The notes below the pieces were generated by a model. That model had not been told where the DNA came from and made no database searches. It was given only the letters and a program-made list of their open reading frames with translations. A stretch of DNA of 32,296 nucleotides from positions 1 through 32,296 of the forward strand of contig CAMNNA010000005.1 in the NCBI GenBank assembly GCA_946545285.1, given 5' to 3'. The stretch comes from an uncultured cyanobacterium (GTDB lineage: Bacteria; Cyanobacteriota; Vampirovibrionia; Gastranaerophilales; Gastranaerophilaceae). A program made the position numbers and the translations under genes. Each line of letters opens with the position of its first letter. The first letter of the stretch is position 1. Positions 6,287 through 13,334 of the stretch are shown piece after piece.

Positions 6287-8089
6287 ATGAATTGTAAAAA
6301 ATTATTAGTCACATCAATGATTTTAACATCTTGTGTTCTTTGTGCACCTCAGTCATTTTCTGCAGAACCTATCAAGGCTCAAGTATCAAAAAATTATGTT
6401 GATATTAGCAGAATGATTGAATACAACAACTACAGCGACGCTGATGCGAAGTTGAAAGAGATTTTGACAAAGAATCCGAACGATTTGGATGCAAAAGCAC
6501 TTCAACTTATGTCATTTGCTAAACAATGGAAGTTGGCTCCGGCACAATCTGAACTCGATCAATTACTCAAAAAGTATCCAAACAATCCGCAGTTACACTA
6601 TGCGCAGGGTTTGGTATATTTGATGAGAGAAACTTCATCTGACGTTGAATATATTAAAAATATTCAGAATTTGTCTAACGCTGCAATACAGGAATTTGTT
6701 ACTGCAGTCGGTCTAGATAGTACATATTACCAAGCATACAATGCTATGGGTGTTGCAACTTTAAAATTAGGTAACAAAAAAGATGCACAAGATTTATTTA
6801 ATGTTGCATTAAAAATCAATCCTAATTTTGCCCCTGCATATGACAATTTAGGTAATATTGCTATGCTTGACGGCGATTTAGACGGTGCTGAAAAATATTA
6901 TTTACAATCAATTAAATGCAACTCTCACAACCCGACTTCTATGTATCATATGGGGCAGGTTGAATCTCGCAGAGGGGATTATACAAAAGCATTGACTTGG
7001 TTAAACCACTCACTTCATATTAATCCAAATTCATCTCCAGGGTGGAATTTACAAGGTGAGTTATACTTAAAACAAGGTAACCAAGCTGCAGCTATTAATT
7101 CATTCAAAAAAGCTATCAAGGTTAAACCTGAAAACATTCGTCCATATATCAACTTAGCAAGTGTTTATGAAAGAAGATCTGACCATGAATTTGCTATGGA
7201 AGAATTAAAAACAGCTATTGTTTTGAATCCTAATTATAAAGACGGTATTTTCAGAGTTGCCAATATGTCATTGGAAACTAAAAAATACCAGCAAGCTCTT
7301 GAATATTACTCAAGACTTTTGGGTGATGAAAAATATAACAACAGCGCAATAATAGGTTTAGCTAATACTTATTACGAAATGGCTAAAGATACTGCGGATT
7401 CAAGAGATTACACAACTAACAAAGATGTTTATCTTGCTTATGATTACGTAAATGAGGCTATTCAAAGAACTCCTAATGATTTGAAGCTTCACTTGGCAAA
7501 AATCAAATTGGGTAAGTTAACTCACCAAATGGAATTGACTAATGATAACCTTAATTATATTGTTCAATCAGCATCTGACAGTTTGATGGATACTGTAATC
7601 AAAGGTGAAGCATATTTATCGTTAGGAAGAGAAAGTGATGCTGTTTATACATTTGAAAACGCAATTAATTTTGCAAACAGCATTGATGATGAATTATATT
7701 TATCAGAAATTCTTGTTCAACATAAACAATTCAGAACTGCAAGAAAAGCATTACAAAAAGTTCTTGAATCAGATCCTGATAACAGAATTGCATTAAACGG
7801 TATTCATTATATCAATTTATGCGAAATGAAATCAAACGAATTCTTTGAAATTGCCCTAAGACAATACAAAGAAGGAAACTTCGCATCTACAATTGAATAC
7901 TGCAACAGAGCAATTGACTTCTATCACAATGCTCCTTCAATTGCAAAATTGAAAGCTCAAGCTTATGAAGCAGAACAAAACTATGAAGGTGCGGTTAAAT
8001 ATTATACTCAATATTTATCACTTGCTCCAAATGCTTCGGATAAAGCAGCAGTTGAACAACGTATAAACGTATTCAAACAAAAAATGTAA
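6287..8089 (+). CDS. Exported TPR-repeat protein, function unknown
   Basis: 600 aa. The N-terminal signal (residues about 1-26) can be read two ways: signal peptidase I cleavage after PQSFSA, or a lipobox LTSC with Cys16. Almost the entire remainder is tetratricopeptide repeats (about 35-600), with clear units such as 'YQAYNAMGVATLKLGNKKDA', 'FAPAYDNLGNIAMLDGDLDGAEKYY' and 'SPGWNLQGELYLKQGNQAAAI', so it is a helical scaffold for protein contacts outside the cytoplasm. The start is fixed by AGGAG 7 nt upstream. It is monocistronic, since a strong terminator follows within 45 nt. No enzymatic domain is visible. The partner is unknown; assembly of surface structures is possible but not shown. 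Confidence 0.85.
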   Translation: MNCKKLLVTSMILTSCVLCAPQSFSAEPIKAQVSKNYVDISRMIEYNNYSDADAKLKEILTKNPNDLDAKALQLMSFAKQWKLAPAQSELDQLLKKYPNNPQLHYAQGLVYLMRETSSDVEYIKNIQNLSNAAIQEFVTAVGLDSTYYQAYNAMGVATLKLGNKKDAQDLFNVALKINPNFAPAYDNLGNIAMLDGDLDGAEKYYLQSIKCNSHNPTSMYHMGQVESRRGDYTKALTWLNHSLHINPNSSPGWNLQGELYLKQGNQAAAINSFKKAIKVKPENIRPYINLASVYERRSDHEFAMEELKTAIVLNPNYKDGIFRVANMSLETKKYQQALEYYSRLLGDEKYNNSAIIGLANTYYEMAKDTADSRDYTTNKDVYLAYDYVNEAIQRTPNDLKLHLAKIKLGKLTHQMELTNDNLNYIVQSASDSLMDTVIKGEAYLSLGRESDAVYTFENAINFANSIDDELYLSEILVQHKQFRTARKALQKVLESDPDNRIALNGIHYINLCEMKSNEFFEIALRQYKEGNFASTIEYCNRAIDFYHNAPSIAKLKAQAYEAEQNYEGAVKYYTQYLSLAPNASDKAAVEQRINVFKQKM

Positions 8090-8095
8090 TTATAC

Positions 8096-8134
8096 AAAAG
8101 GCATCGAAAACTTTTGATTTCGATGCCTTTTTTT
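8096..8134 (+). terminator. Rho-independent terminator of the TPR gene
   Basis: GGCATCGAAA (8100-8109) pairs perfectly with TTTCGATGCC (8118-8127), followed by a run of seven T. An A-run on the other side makes it potentially bidirectional. Confidence 0.92.
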
Positions 8135-8150
8135 ATAAATTTAGGGATAT

Positions 8151-8402
8151 ATGAAAAAATTTGATATCAGAAGAACATTTGAAATTTTTTTAGCAGAGCC
8201 TCTTAGTATTTTGACTGAGGGGTTGTTTCAAATAGTGAATATAAATACCCCGAATGTATTTGAAAAATCTTTTAATATTGATTTTATGAATAATAAAACC
8301 CAGTTAACACTTGTTAATAACGATAAAATGTATAATTTATTCCAAACCGTAATGTATAAAAAGCGTGTTCGCGAAGCCCGCCAAAAAGCATTATCTAAAT
8401 AA
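8151..8402 (+). CDS. Small cytoplasmic orphan protein (83 aa)
   Basis: I do not recognise this protein. It has no signal peptide or membrane segment and ends in a basic tail (MYKKRVREARQKALSK). Evidence that it is real: it fills the gap between a terminator and the convergent prepilin gene exactly, its stop lies 3 nt from the other stop, and AGGGAT sits just before the ATG. A possible -10 (TATAAA, 8134-8139) gives a very short leader. The opposite-strand frame here (8228-8434) overlaps the prepilin gene end and is less plausible. Confidence 0.6.
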   Translation: MKKFDIRRTFEIFLAEPLSILTEGLFQIVNINTPNVFEKSFNIDFMNNKTQLTLVNNDKMYNLFQTVMYKKRVREARQKALSK

Positions 8403-8405
8403 TGT

Positions 8406-9515
8406 TTATTCCGCTTTAATACAAAATGCTTCAATTAATTCTATGTCTCTTCTATTTGAGGTATTCCAGTATGTATAGTCCGGATAATAGCTCCAATATT
8501 CAGCATTTCCGCTACTGTTGCTCTCTGAGTCTGCCCATAGTACAAAATTGTATCTTCGTTTAAATCCGTAGGTAATTGATGCATTGTTGATTTCTTCAAG
8601 TTTCTTTGGTTCAAATGTTGTTCTGTTCAACCAACCGGTTTTTTTTACTTCTTGACCGTATATATTTGTAGCGATGTAGTGTAGCATGTTAATATCAGGT
8701 AATTTTTTGTTTTCTTTTGCGCATGCAATACTTGCTGCCAACCAGTAATCGGCTTCGGGATGGGAACATTTTTTTAATGCCGGAATATGGTATTCTTTAC
8801 CTTCTTCTTCATATATTCCGTTATTATTTAAAATGCTTTGACAGGCTCCTGCAGCGGTGCGGGCTTCATCTAGTGTTGGGGTAAACGGTGCTGTTACCAT
8901 ACAAACAGCATTTTCATCTTCTCCAATTTTATAAATACATTCTGATACGCTTGCATTTCGCATTGAAATTATGTCTTTACCCATGGTGTTTGGCCCATTT
9001 TTTCCGTTATAGTCAAAAAAACCATCAAGGCATAACGAGTAATCTTTAAGAGGTATAAGAGGATCTTCAATGCAATTTTTTCGCAGTGAAACAATATATG
9101 ATGTTCCGTCTATTGTCATGAATGCTGCTGGGGGGAAGTATTCACCGCTTAAATTAATTTTTCCCGGCGTTTTGATATCCTTTATATTTATTGTGTTATT
9201 ATCATATTTTATTTCGTCATAATAAAAGCAATTTGAAATATTATTTGTGTCGCATATTAAGCTTATTTTAAAATGTTTTGACAGTCCTTGTAAAAATTCG
9301 TACGTACTTCGATAGTCTGTTTTTGCAAGTCCATTATCGTGATAATTATATAAATTTAAGCCTTCAATAAATTTCGATTTTAAGACTCTTATTTTTTTAT
9401 CCTTTATAATTGTATTTATTTTTATGAATAATGAATGTATTGTCAGTGTTGCGATAAGCCCTACTACCCCTAAAACTATTAATGTTTCAGCTAATGTAAA
9501 ACCGTTATTTTTCAT
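8406..9515 (-). CDS. Type IV prepilin-like (pseudopilin) protein with a large lectin-like C-terminal domain
   Basis: 369 aa. It begins MKNNG/FTLAETLIVLGVVGLIATLTI, a class III signal: a 5-residue leader, cleavage by prepilin peptidase after Gly5, methylation of Phe+1, Glu at +5, then the hydrophobic stalk. The rest is far larger than a major pilin, is rich in cysteine (ten), and carries near the end 'YWLAASIACAKENKKLP...LWADSESNSSG...WNTSNRRDIELIEAFCI'. That pattern resembles the C-type-lectin-like DUF1566/FISUMP domains found in surface proteins (a resemblance, not a proven match). It is likely a minor pilin or tip adhesin, or a type II secretion pseudopilin. The Shine-Dalgarno AGGAG lies 10 nt upstream. 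It is transcribed from a promoter that overlaps the start of the divergent XRE gene. Confidence 0.85.
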   Translation of the reverse strand: MKNNGFTLAETLIVLGVVGLIATLTIHSLFIKINTIIKDKKIRVLKSKFIEGLNLYNYHDNGLAKTDYRSTYEFLQGLSKHFKISLICDTNNISNCFYYDEIKYDNNTINIKDIKTPGKINLSGEYFPPAAFMTIDGTSYIVSLRKNCIEDPLIPLKDYSLCLDGFFDYNGKNGPNTMGKDIISMRNASVSECIYKIGEDENAVCMVTAPFTPTLDEARTAAGACQSILNNNGIYEEEGKEYHIPALKKCSHPEADYWLAASIACAKENKKLPDINMLHYIATNIYGQEVKKTGWLNRTTFEPKKLEEINNASITYGFKRRYNFVLWADSESNSSGNAEYWSYYPDYTYWNTSNRRDIELIEAFCIKAE

Positions 9516-9558
9516 AATAACTTTCTCCTATGTGCGGTATTAATCACTTAATAATCAT

Positions 9559-9586
9559 ATTATACACATATAGTTTAATTATGCAA
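9559..9586 (-). promoter_or_regulatory. Promoter of the prepilin gene, lying across the XRE start codon
   Basis: On the minus strand: -35 TTGCAT (9581-9586), 16-bp spacer, -10 TATAAT (9559-9564), about 37 nt leader. The -35 coincides with the ATG of the divergent regulator gene. Confidence 0.65.
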
Positions 9587-9811
9587 GATGTTGAAAAATA
9601 TCAAAAACGATTGGCAATGAATATAAAAATTTTGCGTAAGAAAAAAAAATATTCTCAGCAAAGACTTGCGGTACTTGTTGACAGAACAAGAGAGCATATA
9701 AACAGATTGGAAACCGGAAAGGAAACTGTTGGTTTTACTACTTTTATAAAACTTGCTGAGGTATTTAATATAACCTTAGATGAACTTGCGGGTTTTGAAA
9801 AATCTGATTAA
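9581..9811 (+). CDS. XRE-family helix-turn-helix transcriptional regulator
   Basis: A 76-aa single-domain DNA-binding protein of the Cro/C1 type: 'RLAMNIKILRKKKKYSQQRLAVLVDRTREHINRLETGK' is the classic helix-turn-helix, followed by 'FTTFIKLAEVFNITLDELAGF'. I place the start at MQDVEK (9581), not at the in-frame ATG 51 nt upstream, because the latter falls in the prepilin leader and Shine-Dalgarno region. No Shine-Dalgarno is present; TATAGT at 9569-9574 sits 6 nt before the ATG, suggesting a leaderless transcript. It is divergent to the prepilin gene with interlocking promoters, so it may regulate that gene or itself; this is inference. Confidence 0.85.
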   Translation: MQDVEKYQKRLAMNIKILRKKKKYSQQRLAVLVDRTREHINRLETGKETVGFTTFIKLAEVFNITLDELAGFEKSD

Positions 9812-9813
9812 TT

Positions 9814-10665
9814 TTATTTTTTTGGAAATACAGCATATTTTTTCAATTTGATTTCAAAATTTGAATTAGCAGGAATTGTAAAGTTTCCACCTTTTTTAGT
9901 TAGTCCGGTAATTGGGGATGCGGCGGCTAAAACAGTATAACCAACCGCTCCGGTCGCTGTTGGTAAGATTGATAATACTGCTCCTATTGGGTTTGTTGAC
10001 ATTTTTGAAGATACTGATCGGCATTTTTTATAAAAGTTTTCACCTTTTTGATATTGGGCGGAAACTCCTTTTAGATATGCTCTGTTTCCCTTTATATTAT
10101 TAAAAAATATCCTTTTACCGTTTGCTTTTGTAATTTTTCCGTCAATTTTAACGTTTTGACCGTTGTATTTTATTGATGTTATGTCTATTTTTACCAACGC
10201 ACCGTTGCCTGTTTTTTGCCCCAGATGTATATCTTTTATGATTCCGTTAATTGTTGTTCCCGATGGAATTGTAAGATATTTTTTATAAACAGGTGATGTT
10301 GTTGTAAATGAAACGTTCGAACCTTTTGCAAGCCATGGATTAATTTTTACATTTGATTTTACTTGAAATTTTGTAAATCTGCTTATTTTAATCCCTTCAT
10401 CCTCATTCACAACAATAATATTTGGTACAGTATTTGTTTCAAAATTCAAATTCAATTTTGGAGGATGAACAGTAGATTTTGTTTTTAAAGTGGAAGGTTG
10501 CACTGATGGCAGTGGAGGTAAGACATCTTCATTCAGTTTATTAGAATTGTATTTTGCTCTGATTTGCGCATCTACTGAAGTATCAAATTCCAATGCGTAA
10601 ACGGAATTTACCAAAAATAACATCAAAAATATAACAATAAAAATCTTTGACGAACTGTTAATCAT
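9814..10665 (-). CDS. Exported protein of unknown function
   Basis: 283 aa, not recognised. A Sec signal peptide spans about 1-25 (ending ...LVNSVYA/LEF). A proline-rich stretch (about 45-70) precedes a predominantly beta-type region with 'IPSGTTINGIIKDIHLGQK' and 'VKIDITSIKYNGQNVKIDGKI', then a hydrophobic glycine/alanine-rich segment ('AVGYTVLAAASPITGLTKKG') and 'FTIPANSNFEIKLKKYAVFP'. The 'IPxGTxxxGxI' and 'IPANSxFEIKL' elements recall envelope beta-barrel domains such as those of VirB10-like proteins or TrbI, but the similarity is weak and nothing else of a secretion system is nearby. The start has GGTGA upstream and lies 14 nt after the GltD-like stop, so it is probably co-transcribed with that gene. 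Confidence 0.75.
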   Translation of the reverse strand: MINSSSKIFIVIFLMLFLVNSVYALEFDTSVDAQIRAKYNSNKLNEDVLPPLPSVQPSTLKTKSTVHPPKLNLNFETNTVPNIIVVNEDEGIKISRFTKFQVKSNVKINPWLAKGSNVSFTTTSPVYKKYLTIPSGTTINGIIKDIHLGQKTGNGALVKIDITSIKYNGQNVKIDGKITKANGKRIFFNNIKGNRAYLKGVSAQYQKGENFYKKCRSVSSKMSTNPIGAVLSILPTATGAVGYTVLAAASPITGLTKKGGNFTIPANSNFEIKLKKYAVFPKK

Positions 10666-10679
10666 CTGTTGTTCACCAT

Positions 10680-12056
10680 TTACAAATTATTTAACGCATC
10701 ATTAATCGCTTTAGCAGCCTTTTTCCCTGCTCCCATAGCATTTATCGCATTTGATTCGCCGACAGGAGCCACATCACCGCCTGCGTACACCAAAGGGATA
10801 TTTGTTTGTCTGGTTTCAGAATCTACTATTATGTAGCCTTTTTTATCAGTTTCAAGATTTAAACCGTCAGCAATTGCTGATTTTTGAATAATAGGATTCG
10901 GATTGGTTCCGAGAGCAACAATTACTGTATCAACATCAACTGTTATAAATTCTCCTGTGCCAACAGGACGTCTTCTTCCTGATTCGTCAGGTTCTCCAAG
11001 CTCCATAACCTCAAACTTCATCCCGTTTACGTATCCGTCTTTTTCAAATATTTCAACAGGGGCGTGAAGAAATTTAAAAATTACCCCTTCTTCTTTTGCG
11101 TGTCTTATTTCTTCCAACCTTGCAGGAAGTTCTTTTTCTGTTCTTCTGTAGATTATGTAAACCTCACTAAAGCCGACCCTAACAGCTGTTCTTGCAGCAT
11201 CCATTGCAACGTTCCCGCCTCCTATTACGGCAACTTTTTTCCCGACATTTAGCGGAGTAACAGAATCAGTTTTCCACGCCCCCATAAGATTTACCCTTGT
11301 TAAAAATTCATTTGCCGAATACACTCCGTTTAAATTTTCGCCTTTAATATTCATCATTTTAGGTAAACCTGCGCCGGAAGATATAAATATTGCGTCAAAT
11401 CCGTCTTGTTTTAGCTGGTTTAGAGTAATTGATTTTCCGATTATTACATTAGTTTTAAATTTAACCCCCATTTCTTCAAGGTTTTTAATCTCACGGTCTA
11501 AAAATTTTCTTGGAAGTCTAAAAGGGGGAATTCCATATCTTAATACCCCGCCTAATTTATGCAAAGCCTCGAATACAACTACTTCGTGACCGGCTTTTCT
11601 TAAATCTGCGGCAGCCGTAATTCCTGCACATCCTGAACCGACAACGGCAACTTTTTTCCCGCTTGGGATGATTTCAACTTTTTCAGCTTTTGTGTTATCG
11701 CCGACATATCTTTCTAACGCACCGATTGCTACAGGCTCTCCTTTTATACCCAAAATGCAGTTGCCTTCACATTGTCTTTCTTGTGGACAAACCCGACCGC
11801 AAACCGACGGAAGCATACTTGTTTGTCGGATAATTTCACCGGCTTTATCTAAATTTCCGTCTTTCAATGCTTTAATAAAATCAGGAATTCTAATATTTAC
11901 AGGACATCCTTGAACGCATCTTGGATTTTTGCAATTTAAACATCTGGAAACTTCAAGTTCCATTTGTTCTTTGGTAAAATTGCTTTCTACCGCATCAAAA
12001 TTTGATCTTCTTTCTATTTTATCTTGTTCTTTTACTTTTTGTCTTTCTAATACCAT
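10680..12056 (-). CDS. gltD: NADPH-dependent glutamate synthase small-subunit-like flavoprotein (GltD/GltA family)
   Basis: 458 aa from the chosen start. In the family this subunit oxidises NADPH on FAD and passes electrons through Fe-S centres to a partner. N-terminal cysteines CLNCKNPRCVQGCP and CGRVCPQERQCEGNC bind two 4Fe-4S clusters. The FAD-binding GSGCAG motif is near residue 150, and the NADPH-binding 'IGGGNVAMDAARTA' and C-terminal 'YAGGDVAPVGESNAINAMGAGKKAA' are intact. I start at MVLERQK (12056), which has AAGGAAA upstream and a strong promoter in front; the longer frame to 12086 begins at the -10 region. No large glutamate synthase subunit is adjacent, so it could instead be an Nfn/sulfide dehydrogenase-type or other GltD paralogue. 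The 283-aa exported gene follows after 14 nt. Confidence 0.9.
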   Translation of the reverse strand: MVLERQKVKEQDKIERRSNFDAVESNFTKEQMELEVSRCLNCKNPRCVQGCPVNIRIPDFIKALKDGNLDKAGEIIRQTSMLPSVCGRVCPQERQCEGNCILGIKGEPVAIGALERYVGDNTKAEKVEIIPSGKKVAVVGSGCAGITAAADLRKAGHEVVVFEALHKLGGVLRYGIPPFRLPRKFLDREIKNLEEMGVKFKTNVIIGKSITLNQLKQDGFDAIFISSGAGLPKMMNIKGENLNGVYSANEFLTRVNLMGAWKTDSVTPLNVGKKVAVIGGGNVAMDAARTAVRVGFSEVYIIYRRTEKELPARLEEIRHAKEEGVIFKFLHAPVEIFEKDGYVNGMKFEVMELGEPDESGRRRPVGTGEFITVDVDTVIVALGTNPNPIIQKSAIADGLNLETDKKGYIIVDSETRQTNIPLVYAGGDVAPVGESNAINAMGAGKKAAKAINDALNNL

Positions 12057-12075
12057 ATATTTTCCTTTTGTATTA

Positions 12076-12104
12076 ATTATAATCATATATTATTTATTGT
12101 GCAA
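12076..12104 (-). promoter_or_regulatory. Promoter of the gltD-like gene
   Basis: Minus strand -35 TTGCAC (12099-12104), 17-bp spacer, -10 TATAAT (12076-12081), start near 12069, about 13 nt before the ATG at 12056. The -35 lies within the last codons of the phosphoesterase gene. Confidence 0.8.
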
Positions 12105-12738
12105 CAGAATTTTGAGAATCAACAAAATATTCATGTCCGTTTTCAGATATAAAAGCTGTTAACGGGGCATTGGAATACTTCCCGCATCCGGTATCTATAC
12201 ATATTTTATCTTCCCAAATTCTGGGTTGTTCAAATTCTGTGTGTCCAAATATTATTTTTTGTTTTAAATCGTGCGGATAATCAAAAAAACTGTTTCTTAT
12301 GTATACCATATCTGACAAATTCTGTTTTTCCAACGGAATACCTTTTCTCAATCCTGCATGAATAAATAAATATTTATCAGTTAAGTAATAAGGTTTTAGA
12401 GAATTAAAAAATTTACCATGTATTTTAAAAATATTTTCATAAGACCCGTAACTTTCTATTGTTTCAACTCCGCCATAGTGTAAAAATATTTGTTTATAAT
12501 AATCATCTGTTTGCGAATGAAGAAGAGCATACTCGTGTGAGCCGATTAAATACTCGCATTCACAGGACTTTTTCAAATCAATGATTTTATCGACAACCTG
12601 TTTTGACTTTTTCCCTCGATCTATATAATCACCCATAAAAATAATTTTATCTTGCGGGGTAATTTTTATTTTATCCAATAGAAAACAAAGTTTTTCGTAT
12701 TCTCCATGAATATCGGTTATTCCTATCAACCTGCCCAT
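12094..12738 (-). CDS. Metallophosphoesterase, PPP/ApaH-like (calcineurin-type)
   Basis: 214 aa, related to bacterial serine/threonine protein phosphatases and diadenosine tetraphosphatase. The visible metal-site motifs are GITDIHG (DxHG) at about 5-11, GDYIDRG at about 36-42, LIGSHEY at about 65, FIHAGL and IFGHTEF. The third motif is GSHE, not GNHE: the metal-bridging asparagine is serine (codon TCA), which is unusual and may alter activity. There is no Shine-Dalgarno; TAAAAT (12745-12750) is 6 nt before the ATG, so the message may be leaderless. The gene sits right behind the skp terminator and so needs its own promoter. The substrate is unknown. Confidence 0.85.
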   Translation of the reverse strand: MGRLIGITDIHGEYEKLCFLLDKIKITPQDKIIFMGDYIDRGKKSKQVVDKIIDLKKSCECEYLIGSHEYALLHSQTDDYYKQIFLHYGGVETIESYGSYENIFKIHGKFFNSLKPYYLTDKYLFIHAGLRKGIPLEKQNLSDMVYIRNSFFDYPHDLKQKIIFGHTEFEQPRIWEDKICIDTGCGKYSNAPLTAFISENGHEYFVDSQNSVAQ

Positions 12739-12760
12739 ATGAACATTTTAGTACAAATAT

Positions 12761-12801
12761 AAAAAAAACACCGAAGTTTTTCATTTAAAACTTCGGTGTT
12801 T
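12761..12801 (-). terminator. Rho-independent terminator of the skp-like gene
   Basis: On the minus strand ACACCGAAGTTTT (12787-12799) pairs perfectly with AAAACTTCGGTGT (12768-12780) and is followed by an uninterrupted T-run (12761-12768). Confidence 0.92.
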
Positions 12802-12817
12802 AAATATTATTTAAAAA

Positions 12818-13261
12818 CTATTTTATTATTTTAACAAGTTCTTGTGTAATATCTTTACCACCGTATAACACTACACCTTTTGTCAAAACAACATCATAAC
12901 CGTCAGCTTTAGCTTTGTCAGTTATTTGTTTTGAAATTGAATTGTCAATAGTTTGAAGTTTTTGCGCATAAGCTTTATCCATTTTTTCTTTTTTAGAAAT
13001 TAATTCTTTATTATATTTTTCTTCTGCTGCCTTTTTCTTACTTGCATCTGTAATTGATGCTACATCTTTTCTAGCTTTTTCAACAAATTTAACAATTTCT
13101 TGTGCTTGTGTTTGTTGTTCTTTTTTCAATGCTTGAACTTGTGCTGATGCGTTTACAACTTGTGCAACATCAACTACTGCAATACCTTCAGCATTAGCGG
13201 TGCTAACTCCTAATCCTAAGCACAATGTAAGTGCGGATACTAAAAATAATTTTTTGCTCAT
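12818..13261 (-). CDS. skp: Periplasmic chaperone of the Skp/OmpH family
   Basis: A 147-aa protein that holds unfolded outer-membrane proteins in the periplasm. The signal peptide MSKKLFLVSALTLCLGLGVS...ANA is cut before EGIAVVDV. The conserved first strand 'IAVVDVAQVVNASAQV' is followed by a long lysine/glutamate/alanine-rich coiled coil (about 45-110) and a C-terminal strand 'YDVVLTKGVVLYGGKDITQELVKII', which is the family layout. The start at 13261 has AGGAG and follows the transcription start predicted from the promoter; the upstream in-frame ATG (13288) lies before that point. Together with the TolC-like protein it indicates a two-membrane cell. Monocistronic between its own promoter and terminator. 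Confidence 0.92.
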   Translation of the reverse strand: MSKKLFLVSALTLCLGLGVSTANAEGIAVVDVAQVVNASAQVQALKKEQQTQAQEIVKFVEKARKDVASITDASKKKAAEEKYNKELISKKEKMDKAYAQKLQTIDNSISKQITDKAKADGYDVVLTKGVVLYGGKDITQELVKIIK

Positions 13262-13291
13262 GTAAATTTCTCCTTTTAAAAACTCCACTTA

Positions 13292-13319
13292 ATACTAGCA
13301 TAAATATTTTTTTTTGCAA
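13292..13319 (-). promoter_or_regulatory. Promoter of the skp-like gene (extended -10)
   Basis: Minus strand -35 TTGCAA (13314-13319), 16-bp spacer ending TGC, then -10 TAGTAT (13292-13297): an extended -10 element. The predicted start near 13285 excludes the longer reading frame. Confidence 0.75.
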
Positions 13320-13334
13320 AGGGGGTAAAAATAA

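Noticed and set aside
8228-8434. 68-codon minus-strand frame
   Set aside because: Overlaps the end of the prepilin gene and is antisense to the 83-aa gene; no start signals.
9814-10665. VirB10/TrbI-like secretion component
   Set aside because: Only short 'IPxGTxxxGxI'-type similarity and no other secretion or conjugation genes in the window; kept as an exported protein of unknown function.
12057-12086. Ten extra N-terminal codons for the GltD-like protein
   Set aside because: They cover the -10 region of its own promoter; the ATG at 12056 has a ribosome-binding site.
13262-13288. Upstream ATG for the Skp-like protein
   Set aside because: It would bury the signal peptide, lies before the transcription start predicted by an extended -10 promoter, and the downstream ATG has AGGAG.
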